From positions 1-37,526 of the forward strand of contig PMJR01000094.1 of the NCBI GenBank assembly GCA_003158475.1: a DNA stretch of 37,526 nt. The letters run 5' to 3'. The notes under the pieces were generated by a model. The model was given only the letters and a program-made list of their open reading frames with translations, searched no databases and was not told the origin of the DNA. The DNA is from Ignavibacteriota bacterium. Lineage in GTDB: Bacteria; Bacteroidota; Ignavibacteria; UBA10030; UBA6906. This document shows positions 8,439 to 16,026 of this stretch, in pieces. The translations under genes were made by a program, and so were the position numbers. Positions within the stretch are counted from its first letter, which is position 1, and every line of letters starts with the position of its first letter.

Positions 8439-8503
8439 TACAGGATTTTCACGTTCGTTGATATGTAGAACCCAGGTTCGGAGTCTCAATCACCATCCCC
8501 CCC

Positions 8504-8509
8504 AGGAGG
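8504..8509 (+). promoter_or_regulatory. Strong Shine-Dalgarno site for the repeat protein
   Basis: AGGAGG sits 6 nt before ATG 8516, a near-ideal ribosome-binding site. Most neighbouring genes have weak or no such site, so this gene may be translated at a high level. Confidence 0.7.
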
Positions 8510-8515
8510 AAAAGA

Positions 8516-9607
8516 ATGGATAACGCACCGGCAACACCCCCGAAGAAATCGAAGCGCCCCTTATGGATCGGCGTGGGAGTAGTGGCAGCATGCTTCGTGA
8601 TTTATATAGCGTTTCACGGTTGGCCCCCGATCGACAACGCGTCAGGGACGATCGGGGCGGCGAATAAGTACCGCGCCGGCCAGATGAGCGAGAAGGATGT
8701 CCGCCTGCAGAATCCCGAAGTGCAGAAGATCCTGCAAAACGACAAGATACAGGCGATCATCAACAACGACGGATTCAAATCGGCACTTGCCACGCCGGCA
8801 TTCACGGCCGCAATGTCAAGCCCGGCGTTTACGGCCGCGCTTGCCACTCCCCAGCTTGCCTCCGCGCTTGCACAGCCGGGCCTCGCAGCTGCGCTGGCGA
8901 CGCCCGCTCTTGCTGCCGCCATGGCTTCTCCGGCGTTCACGACTGCGCTGGCAACGCCCCAGCTGGCTTCTGCGCTTTCAGCCCCGGCATTCACTGCGGC
9001 GCTCTCATCGCCTGCATTTACCGCTGCGCTGGCATCCCCGGCGTTCACGTCGGCTCTCAGCCAGGGTCACCTGACGGCTGCATTGACGGCTGCGAACCTG
9101 ACGAGCCCCGCCCTGAAGGCGGAACTTAAGGCGACGCTCGCCTCTCCCGCACTTCAATCTGCGCTCAAAACCCCCGAACTGCAGGCAGCTCTGTCATCCC
9201 CTGCGCTCTCTGCCGCGATGCAGAGTCCGGCTCTTCAGTCGGCTTTGCAGGCCCCGTCACTTCAGGCATCATTGAAGTCGCCGGAACTCCAGTCGGCGCT
9301 GAGTGCACCCGCACTTCAGGCGGCACTACAGACACCGGCTCTCCAGTCGGCCCTGCAGGCCCCTGCGCTTCAGTCGGCGCTGAGTGCACCCGCACTTCAG
9401 GCGGCACTCCAGACACCGGCGCTCCAATCGGCACTTCAGGCCCCGGCGCTTCAGGCGGCGCTGAGCGCACCTGCCCTCCAGGCGGCACTGCAGACACCGG
9501 CTCTCCAGTCGGCGCTCACGAGCCCCGAGCTCCAGGCGGCACTCACAAGTGCGGCGTTCACATCCGCGCTCACCAGCGGCGCATTTGGAGCCCAGGCCCC
9601 GCAATAA
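8516..9607 (+). CDS. Membrane-anchored protein of 33 nine-residue repeats
   Basis: This 363-residue protein has a basic N terminus, one membrane segment (about 18-34) and a short linker. Residues 66-362 then form 33 consecutive nonapeptides with no register loss. The consensus is S/T/A-P-A/E-L/F-Q/T-S/A-A-L-x. The first units (NPEVQKILQ, NDKIQAIIN) are divergent and resemble the NP/DP-rich helices of STI1 chaperone-binding motifs; later units are nearly pure. Each unit looks like a short helix capped by Ser/Thr-Pro-Glu, so the array may be a string of two-turn helices outside the membrane. I do not recognise a characterised family. It follows the sigma/anti-sigma pair with a strong ribosome-binding site and ends at a terminator, so it is probably part of that regulon. 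Expansion by slippage is likely, since units share long DNA identity. Confidence 0.85.
   Translation: MDNAPATPPKKSKRPLWIGVGVVAACFVIYIAFHGWPPIDNASGTIGAANKYRAGQMSEKDVRLQNPEVQKILQNDKIQAIINNDGFKSALATPAFTAAMSSPAFTAALATPQLASALAQPGLAAALATPALAAAMASPAFTTALATPQLASALSAPAFTAALSSPAFTAALASPAFTSALSQGHLTAALTAANLTSPALKAELKATLASPALQSALKTPELQAALSSPALSAAMQSPALQSALQAPSLQASLKSPELQSALSAPALQAALQTPALQSALQAPALQSALSAPALQAALQTPALQSALQAPALQAALSAPALQAALQTPALQSALTSPELQAALTSAAFTSALTSGAFGAQAPQ
8711..9601 (+). repeat. Array of 33 in-frame 27-bp (9-codon) repeats
   Basis: The coding DNA for residues 66-362 has a strict 27-bp period. The 5' half is divergent, with PAFTAAL-type units. The 3' half is homogeneous, with PALQSAL-type units. 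One irregular stretch (QGHLTAALT, AANLTSPAL, KAELKATLA) keeps the 9-residue register although its proline is displaced. Confidence 0.9.
9296..9538 (+). repeat. Three tandem 81-bp higher-order repeats
   Basis: Copies at 9296-9376, 9377-9457 and 9458-9538 each begin GCGCTGAG(T/C)GCACC and encode three nonapeptides. They differ at a limited number of positions, mostly synonymous. This is a recent triplication of a 27-residue block inside the nonapeptide array. Confidence 0.88.
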
Positions 9608-9643
9608 GCTCGCGTGCCTGTGCGGGATTTGCGGTCAAACTGC

Positions 9644-9687
9644 AGGAGGCGTTCTTCTTGATTGAGAAGAACGCCTCCTCTTTTTTT
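9644..9687 (+). terminator. Intrinsic terminator after the repeat-protein gene
   Basis: A perfect 15-bp inverted repeat (AGGAGGCGTTCTTCT at 9644-9658, AGAAGAACGCCTCCT at 9665-9679) with a 6-nt loop is followed by seven T bases (9681-9687). It closes the sigma/anti-sigma/repeat-protein transcript. Confidence 0.95.
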
Positions 9688-9788
9688 GATCTGAGCGATG
9701 AAGCCGGCCCGGGTCTTGCTTTTTGTGCCTGAAAGCCTGATAATCTCCCCAGTTCTGTCTCATCTTCCCTCCACAGCCGGCACGCCCC

Positions 9789-12700
9789 TTGCGCCTCGTG
9801 TCTCAATCCGTTCATCCGCATCGAGTTCGCCGTGCTTGTTCCGCTCTCCGGGTGCACTACCCGCTCCGGGCGCTCCTCTTGAGTCTCTTGATCGCCGCGT
9901 TGTCCCCTTCCGGACTTTACGGACAGCTTTTCGAGCGGGAGACGGACAACCTCCGCCTCGTTTACTACTCCAAAGCCCACGAGTACCTGGTCCCTCACAT
10001 CGTCGGCTGCTTCGAGAACGCATTCCGTTTCGAGAGCCGCCTTTTCGACTACAGGCCGGCAGAAAAGGTCAACGTTCTCCTCCAGGATTTCGGGGACTAC
10101 GCCTCCGGAGCGGCAAACACCGTCCCTTTCGATTTCATGAGTATCGGGATCGCCCCGTTCAGCTACGTCTACGAGACAATGCCCGCGGAGGAAAGATTCA
10201 ATCTCATGATGATGCACGAGCTCGTGCACGTCATGACGATGGACAAGCCCTCCCCCAGGGACAGCTTTTTCCGATCGATGTTCCTGGGAAAGGTCGCACC
10301 GATTCCTGAGCAGCCCCTCTCCATGCTTTACGCATACTTCACCGGCCCCCGCTGGTATGCACCCCGGTGGTACGTCGAATCGATAGCGGTGTTCATGGAA
10401 ACGTGGATGGCGGGGGGACTCGGGCGTGCGCTCGGCGCGTACGACGAGATGGTCTTCCGCACGATGGTGAGGGACTCGAGCTACATATTTGACGTGGTGG
10501 GCCTGGAGGCGGAAGGGACGAAAGTCGATTTCCAGGTCGGGGCGGCGTCCTATCTCTACGGGACGCGGTTCATAAGCTACCTGGCCCTCCAGCACGGCCC
10601 CGGCCCCCTTCTCCAGTGGTTCATACAGTCTCCCGGCTGCAGCGCCGGATATTCCGCCCAGTTTGAAGAAGTCTACCACGCATCGCTGGACGATGAGTGG
10701 CAGCGGTGGATCGGCTGGGAGAAACGCTGGCAACAGGCGAACCTCGATTCCCTCCGACGATACCCCATCACGCCGTACCGCAATGTCACCCGTGGCGCGA
10801 TGGGATCGGTCTCCCGGTCATTTCTCGATCAAGGGGCAAACCGGACGTACGTTGCAGTCAACTTCCCGGGACAGACGCCCCACATCGCCTCGATCGATGT
10901 TACCACGGGATCGGTCGAAAATCTCCACGAAGTGCGGGGCGGCGCGCTCTTTTATGTCACGTCCCTCACGTACGATCCGGCGAGTCGGACCCTCTTCTAC
11001 ACGGCAGACAACAACCACTGGCGGGACCTGTATTCGTACGAAGTCCCGACAGGCACGTCTCGACTGCTCATGAAGGATGTCAGGACGGGTGACTTCGCGT
11101 TCAACAGGGGGGACCGCTCCCTCTGGGGGGTCCGTCACTTCAACGGGATCTCCACACTGGTGAGGATCCCTTACCCGTACAACGAGTGGAACCAGGTCCT
11201 CTCGTTCGACTACGGGAAGGACATATTCGATATCGACATCTCGCCTGACGGCTCGCAGCTTATCGGTGCCCTGACGCATGTCGACGGGAAGCAGTTCCTG
11301 ATCCGCATGAAGACCTCCGCGCTCCTTGCGGGGGACGCGTCCTTCGACACGCTGTACGATTTCGTCAACAGCACGCCGGCCAATTTTGTCTTCTCGGAAG
11401 ACGGAACCAGGCTTTACGGCAGCTCCTACTACAGCGGCGTCTCGAACATCGTCCGGTATGACATCGCAAAGCGTGCCATGGAGTGGGTGACCAACGGCGA
11501 AACGGGATTCTTCAGGCCGTTGCCCCTCTCCCGGGATTCCCTCCTGGCGTATCATTTCACCGGCAGGGGCTTTGAACCGGTCGTGATCGCGGACCGGACC
11601 GTGACGGACGTGAACCCCGTCGGCTATCTCGGCCAGGCCGTTGTCGACAGCTTCCCGGTGCTGAAGACATGGGCTCTTCCTCCCCCCTCGGCGATCAACG
11701 CAGACTCCGTGACGACATCCGCAGGCGTATACAGCCCGATGGGGAACATCCGACTGGCGTCGGTCTATCCGATCGTGGAAGGTTACAAGGTCTATCCGGG
11801 GTACGGCCTCCGGTTCAATTTCTCCGACCCCCTCTTTCTCCACCGGATCGATCTGAGCGCCTCCTACACACCCAACCGGTCAGTCCCCGGGGACGAGAGG
11901 CTTCACGCCGCTTTCAACTATAACTTCTGGGAATGGGGACTCAACGGCGCATGGAACGGCGCGGATTTCTATGACATATTCGGCCCGACGCGCGTGAGCC
12001 GGAAGGGATCGTCGCTGGGGCTCAACTACAGGAACTACCTGACGTTCGAAGAGCCGGAAAGCCTGGAATTCTCCGGCGACCTCGCGGGGTACTGGGGGCT
12101 CGAGCGCCTCCCCGAATATCAGAACATCGCCGTGACATTCGGTAGGTTCTATTCATTCAACGCGGCAGTGAAATACTCGCTCCTGACACGGTCACTCGGG
12201 GCGGTGGAGGAAGAGAACGGCATCCGCTGGGAGCTCTCCTCGCTCAATGACGAAGTGAACGGCGTGGTCTACCCCCGAGTCTACGGTTCGCTCGAGAGCG
12301 GGACGCTCCTCCCTATCGACCATTCTTCCGTCTGGCTCCGTGCGGCGGCAGGTTATTCCCCCGGGAACCGGGCGGAACCGTTTTCGAATTTCTATTTCGG
12401 AGGCTTCGGCAACAACTGGGTGGATCACGGCGTGATACGCCGCTACCGCGAGTACTATGCATTCCCCGGAGCCACGCTGAACTCCATCGGCGGCACGAAC
12501 TTCGGCAAACTCCTTCTCGAATGGGTGCTCCCACCGCTCCGGTTCAGGCGGGCCGGAGGCGAATCCGCCTATTGCACCTGGGCGCAGCTTGCGCTCTTCT
12601 CCGGCGGGATCGCCACGAACATGGACGACCCCGCGCTCGCTCAGACGGTCGGCGACATCGGAGCACAACTCGATTTCCGGTTTGTGTTCTTCTCGGCTCT

Positions 12701-12794
12701 CGAATCGACGCTCTCATTCGGCTACGCGACCGCCGTGGAGAAACGGGAGAAGATGACGCAGGAGGTCATGGTGTCGCTCAAGATACTGCGCTGA
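9789..12794 (+). CDS. Exported peptidase MA-like metalloprotease with propeller and barrel domains
   Basis: This protein of up to 1001 residues has a signal peptide, a gluzincin-type peptidase domain, TolB/WD40-like propeller blades (about 340-620; SPDGSQLIGAL and SEDGTRLYGSSYYSG are typical) and a C-terminal region (about 690-1001) rich in alternating aromatic and polar residues that looks like an outer-membrane beta-barrel. The peptidase shows HELVH (H143, E144, H147) and a downstream glutamate in WYVESIA (E197) as the third zinc ligand. It probably sits in the outer membrane with the propeller and protease in the periplasm or outside. The substrate is unknown. The longest frame starts at TTG 9789; GTG 9852 would place the signal peptide (RALLLSLLIAALSPSGLYG) right at the N terminus and may be the true start. 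No good ribosome-binding site decides this. Confidence 0.85.
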   Translation: MRLVSQSVHPHRVRRACSALRVHYPLRALLLSLLIAALSPSGLYGQLFERETDNLRLVYYSKAHEYLVPHIVGCFENAFRFESRLFDYRPAEKVNVLLQDFGDYASGAANTVPFDFMSIGIAPFSYVYETMPAEERFNLMMMHELVHVMTMDKPSPRDSFFRSMFLGKVAPIPEQPLSMLYAYFTGPRWYAPRWYVESIAVFMETWMAGGLGRALGAYDEMVFRTMVRDSSYIFDVVGLEAEGTKVDFQVGAASYLYGTRFISYLALQHGPGPLLQWFIQSPGCSAGYSAQFEEVYHASLDDEWQRWIGWEKRWQQANLDSLRRYPITPYRNVTRGAMGSVSRSFLDQGANRTYVAVNFPGQTPHIASIDVTTGSVENLHEVRGGALFYVTSLTYDPASRTLFYTADNNHWRDLYSYEVPTGTSRLLMKDVRTGDFAFNRGDRSLWGVRHFNGISTLVRIPYPYNEWNQVLSFDYGKDIFDIDISPDGSQLIGALTHVDGKQFLIRMKTSALLAGDASFDTLYDFVNSTPANFVFSEDGTRLYGSSYYSGVSNIVRYDIAKRAMEWVTNGETGFFRPLPLSRDSLLAYHFTGRGFEPVVIADRTVTDVNPVGYLGQAVVDSFPVLKTWALPPPSAINADSVTTSAGVYSPMGNIRLASVYPIVEGYKVYPGYGLRFNFSDPLFLHRIDLSASYTPNRSVPGDERLHAAFNYNFWEWGLNGAWNGADFYDIFGPTRVSRKGSSLGLNYRNYLTFEEPESLEFSGDLAGYWGLERLPEYQNIAVTFGRFYSFNAAVKYSLLTRSLGAVEEENGIRWELSSLNDEVNGVVYPRVYGSLESGTLLPIDHSSVWLRAAAGYSPGNRAEPFSNFYFGGFGNNWVDHGVIRRYREYYAFPGATLNSIGGTNFGKLLLEWVLPPLRFRRAGGESAYCTWAQLALFSGGIATNMDDPALAQTVGDIGAQLDFRFVFFSALESTLSFGYATAVEKREKMTQEVMVSLKILR

Positions 12795-12803
12795 GATCAA
12801 ACA

Positions 12804-13793
12804 ATGCAATTCCTGCTCGGCCTCGTTCCCGTCTGCGTCTTTCTTGCGGCGCTTTTCCTGTTTGACAGCTACAAGCTCGTTCCCCCGCGGTCACTCTTTG
12901 TCGCGCTCGCGGCCGGTTGTGTCGCCGCCGGCATTGCCTATCCTGTGAACGCCTTCCTCCTGGATTCAAGCGGCATCGGGCTCACCGGCTTCAGCCGCTA
13001 CGTCTCGCCGCTCGTGGAGGAATCTCTCAAAGCGGCATTTCTCGTCTACCTGTTGGCGACAAGGAAGACCGGCTTCCTCGTGGACACCGCCATACAGGGG
13101 TTTGCGGTAGGCGCCGGGTTCGCGCTGATCGAGAACGTCTCCTACGTCGCATTGCTCGGGTCGCAGAGTGCCGTCCTCTGGCTCGTTCGCGGGTTCGGCA
13201 CGGCGATGATGCACGGGGCGGCAACGTCGATCGCGGGGCTCGTGGGAAAGGTGTTGTCCGACCGTGCCGGGGATGCGCGTGCGGGAACGCTCCTTCCCGG
13301 GATTCTCCTTGCAGTCATCCTTCACTCGGCATTTAATCACTTCTTCCTTCCGGCCGTCGCCTCCACGATGCTCATCGTGCTGCTCCTTCCGGTGCTGATG
13401 TCGGTCGTCTTTGCGAGGAGCGAAGTCGCCACCCGGCGGTGGCTCGGGGTCGGGTTCGACACGGACCGCGAACTTCTGGAGATGATCTCCAGCGGACGGC
13501 TCGACGAGACCCGCATAGGATTGTACCTCCAGGCGCTCCAGGCCCGTTTTCCCGGGGAGATCCTTGCCGACATGCTCTGCTTGCTCCGCCTCCGGCTTGA
13601 ACTTGCAATCCAGGCAAAAGGACTCCTCCTCATGAGGGAGATGGGATTCGAGATCCCCCCCGACCCTGAGGTCGGTGGGAAATTCGCCGAACTTCGCTAC
13701 CTGCGGAAAACGATCGGTCCTACGGGGATGCTCGTGCTCCAGCCGTTTCTGCACACCCCCGAGGAACAGCTCCGCCGGATCCTGAGGGTCTGA
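12804..13793 (+). CDS. PrsW-family intramembrane metalloprotease
   Basis: This 329-residue polytopic membrane protein carries all the PrsW motifs: VEESLKA (E72, E73), GAGFALIENVSY (E110, N111), FGTAMMHG (H137) and HSAFNHF (H174, N178, H179). PrsW of Bacillus subtilis performs site-1 cleavage of the anti-sigma factor RsiW; related enzymes act on other membrane substrates. A soluble C-terminal extension of about 110 residues (after about residue 215) resembles a helical regulatory tail. The gene starts 9 nt after the metallopeptidase stop codon, so they are probably co-transcribed. A membrane anti-sigma factor is encoded at 7689-8438 and is a candidate substrate by proximity only. Confidence 0.93.
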   Translation: MQFLLGLVPVCVFLAALFLFDSYKLVPPRSLFVALAAGCVAAGIAYPVNAFLLDSSGIGLTGFSRYVSPLVEESLKAAFLVYLLATRKTGFLVDTAIQGFAVGAGFALIENVSYVALLGSQSAVLWLVRGFGTAMMHGAATSIAGLVGKVLSDRAGDARAGTLLPGILLAVILHSAFNHFFLPAVASTMLIVLLLPVLMSVVFARSEVATRRWLGVGFDTDRELLEMISSGRLDETRIGLYLQALQARFPGEILADMLCLLRLRLELAIQAKGLLLMREMGFEIPPDPEVGGKFAELRYLRKTIGPTGMLVLQPFLHTPEEQLRRILRV

Positions 13794-13883
13794 TCTGTTG
13801 CTTTTCCCAGGCGACTTCTTGATCTTATTCATGACGAGCGTCTGCGGTTCGACTCACCTGTTCTCACCAATAGGGCTCGCGCC

Positions 13884-14645
13884 ATGTTCATGCGCACCGT
13901 ACATCACAGGCTTGATCCCAATCGCATTCTGGAGCTCCTCCAGAAGTATCCCCCGATAATCATCGCCGAGCTCTCACACACTCCCGGCTGTCTGTACTGG
14001 GGCCTCCTGCAGAGCGACGATAACCCTGAGAACGGCATATCTCTCACGCTCTGGAATTCGGCGGCGGATGCCGAGTCGTACGAGAGGACCGGAACATACC
14101 GCAAGCTCCAGGATCAGTTCAGACCATTTCTGGCCGAATCACCGGAATGGACCGTCCACATGAGCGACGACATGCAGCTCGAATATGCGCCGGTGGTGCA
14201 GGAGCCGCCCGTCTCCCGGTATGAATCAACCGGCAAGACCGACCCGTCGATGTTCGCTGCGACGGGAAAGGGGAGACTCTATCTCCGGATCGTCTCACTC
14301 CATGTCCGGCGCGGCATGCTGGAGGAGTTCAAATCGCTCTACAGGGAGGAGATCATCCCGGGTCTCCGGCGCATCCCGGGATGCCGCTTCGCATTCCTGT
14401 CGGGAGGGAGCGACGACAGTCATGAACTGATCTCCGTCACGATATGGAATTCAAAGCCTGATGCGGAGCAGTACGAAAAAAGCGGCGGGTTCGACGCATT
14501 GACCGAGCGCGTCAGCCATACACTGGAGGACTCCACACGCTGGAAGGCGGATGAGCAGGGGGTGGAACGCGCGCTGGGGAGTGATGACATGACTGTCTCG
14601 GGGTACACGCTTATCGTTGGACAGGTTTTTGATGCCGGCCGTTGA
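13884..14645 (+). CDS. Tandem antibiotic-biosynthesis-monooxygenase-fold protein
   Basis: This 253-residue protein contains two copies of a dimeric alpha+beta barrel domain (ABM/DUF1330-like), at about residues 1-100 and 128-225. The shared pattern is visible in both halves: a glutamate-rich helix, a PGC segment (SHTPGCLYWGLL, RIPGCRFAFLS), a strand ending LWNS or IWNS, then a DAE(S/Q)YE helix. Such domains act as small monooxygenases, haem-degrading enzymes or stress proteins, often without cofactor; the specific activity cannot be inferred. AGGG lies 8 nt before ATG 13884; a second ATG two codons later is possible. It lies 28 nt before the M16 protease genes. Confidence 0.8.
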   Translation: MFMRTVHHRLDPNRILELLQKYPPIIIAELSHTPGCLYWGLLQSDDNPENGISLTLWNSAADAESYERTGTYRKLQDQFRPFLAESPEWTVHMSDDMQLEYAPVVQEPPVSRYESTGKTDPSMFAATGKGRLYLRIVSLHVRRGMLEEFKSLYREEIIPGLRRIPGCRFAFLSGGSDDSHELISVTIWNSKPDAEQYEKSGGFDALTERVSHTLEDSTRWKADEQGVERALGSDDMTVSGYTLIVGQVFDAGR

Positions 14646-14673
14646 CGGGCACAGGTGTGTCGAAGGAGGATGG

Positions 14674-16026
14674 ATGCGGCGATTGTCCGTGCTCATGGTG
14701 ATTGCCTTCTCGCTCGCACGGGCGGGCGAGCCGCGGATTTCCGTTTCGTATACCCGCTTCACGCTGCCTAACGGACTGGACGTGATACTGCATGAGGACC
14801 ACACGGTCCCTCTGGTCGCAGTAAACCTGTGTTACCGTGTGGGGTCCGCCAACGAGAAGCCGGGGCGGACCGGCTTTGCTCATCTTTTCGAGCACATCAT
14901 GTTCATGGGCTCGAAGGACGTCCCCGTGGGGAAATTCGACCAATGGCTCGAAGCGGCAGGAGGGGACAACAATGCCAGCACCACCGATGACCGGACCGAT
15001 TACTACGAAGATGCCCCCAGCAATGCGCTTGCCCTGCCACTTTTCCTGGAGTCTGACCGCATGGGTTTTCTTCTCGACTCCATGACGGAGGCGAAGGTGA
15101 ACGCCCAACGCGATGTCGTCAAGAATGAGCGCCGGGAGACCATTGAGAATGTCCCGTACGGGCTCGCCCCGATACTGATAGACGAGAATCTCTACCCGCC
15201 TGACCATCCCTATCACTGGCCCACCATAGGCTCGATGGCGGACCTCTCTGCCGCCAGCTACAGCGATGTGGTGCAGTTTTTCAGGACATACTATGTCCCC
15301 GGTAACGCGAGTTTGGTCATCGCAGGCGATATCGATCCGGTGCAGGCCAAAGCCGCAGTCCAGTACTGGTTCAGCGATGTAGGGAGGGGAGCCCCCGTGC
15401 CGCCGCAACCGGTGCCGGTAGCGCACCTCACGGCCGAGAAGCGTGTCGTGCACGAAGACCGGGTCGAGCTCCCGCGGCTCTACATGGCGTGGAACACGCC
15501 CGCGGAGTTCACACCCGGCGACGCGGAGCTTGACCTGCTCGCCATCGTTCTCGCCGGCGGGAAAACCTCGCGCCTCTACAGGCGCCTGGTCTATGATCTG
15601 CAGATCGCGCAGGATGTTTCCGCAGCCCAGGTCTCAGCCCGCATGGGGTCGGAGTTCTGGATCGTGGTGACTGCACGGAGCGGTCACACGCTCACCGAGA
15701 TTGCACACATCGTTCAGGAGGAACTCAACAAAGTCAAGAATGACCCGCCTTCACGCAGAGAACTCGAACGGGCGGTAAATCAGTATGAAGCGTCCTTCCT
15801 CGACCGCCTGGAAAACATCGGCACTACGGCGAATCTGCTCAATACTTATTTCAGGCTCACGGGGAATCCCGACTACTTCAACGAGGATCTCGCGCGGTAC
15901 AAAGCCGTTGACCCGTGCGACGTACAGGCCATGGCAGGAACCTGGCTCCCGGACGACTCCCGTGTGGTGCTGAGCGTCGTGCCGAACGGGAAAAGGGACC
16001 TTGCCGCGGCAAAGGAAGCACGCTGA
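14674..16026 (+). CDS. M16 family zinc peptidase, catalytic subunit
   Basis: This 450-residue exported peptidase has a signal peptide (about 1-17, RRLSVLMVIAFSLARA). The inverted zinc motif HxxEH is intact (H70, E73, H74 in GFAHLFEHIMFMGS), with the downstream glutamate in VVKNERRETIEN (E152 or E155). A second M16 half-domain follows. M16B enzymes degrade peptides in the periplasm, often as dimers with an inactive partner. The partner is the next gene, overlapping by one base (TGATG). A TTG extends the frame to 14617, but ATG 14674 has AAGGAGGA just upstream and starts directly at the signal peptide. Confidence 0.93.
   Translation: MRRLSVLMVIAFSLARAGEPRISVSYTRFTLPNGLDVILHEDHTVPLVAVNLCYRVGSANEKPGRTGFAHLFEHIMFMGSKDVPVGKFDQWLEAAGGDNNASTTDDRTDYYEDAPSNALALPLFLESDRMGFLLDSMTEAKVNAQRDVVKNERRETIENVPYGLAPILIDENLYPPDHPYHWPTIGSMADLSAASYSDVVQFFRTYYVPGNASLVIAGDIDPVQAKAAVQYWFSDVGRGAPVPPQPVPVAHLTAEKRVVHEDRVELPRLYMAWNTPAEFTPGDAELDLLAIVLAGGKTSRLYRRLVYDLQIAQDVSAAQVSARMGSEFWIVVTARSGHTLTEIAHIVQEELNKVKNDPPSRRELERAVNQYEASFLDRLENIGTTANLLNTYFRLTGNPDYFNEDLARYKAVDPCDVQAMAGTWLPDDSRVVLSVVPNGKRDLAAAKEAR

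Noticed and set aside
8711-9601. CRISPR array
   Set aside because: The repeats are contiguous without spacers, have a 27-bp codon-preserving period and encode a protein.
9570-10733. Open frame (387 codons) on the minus strand crossing the terminator
   Set aside because: It runs through a strong terminator and is antisense to the peptidase MA gene. Composition is typical of a shadow frame.
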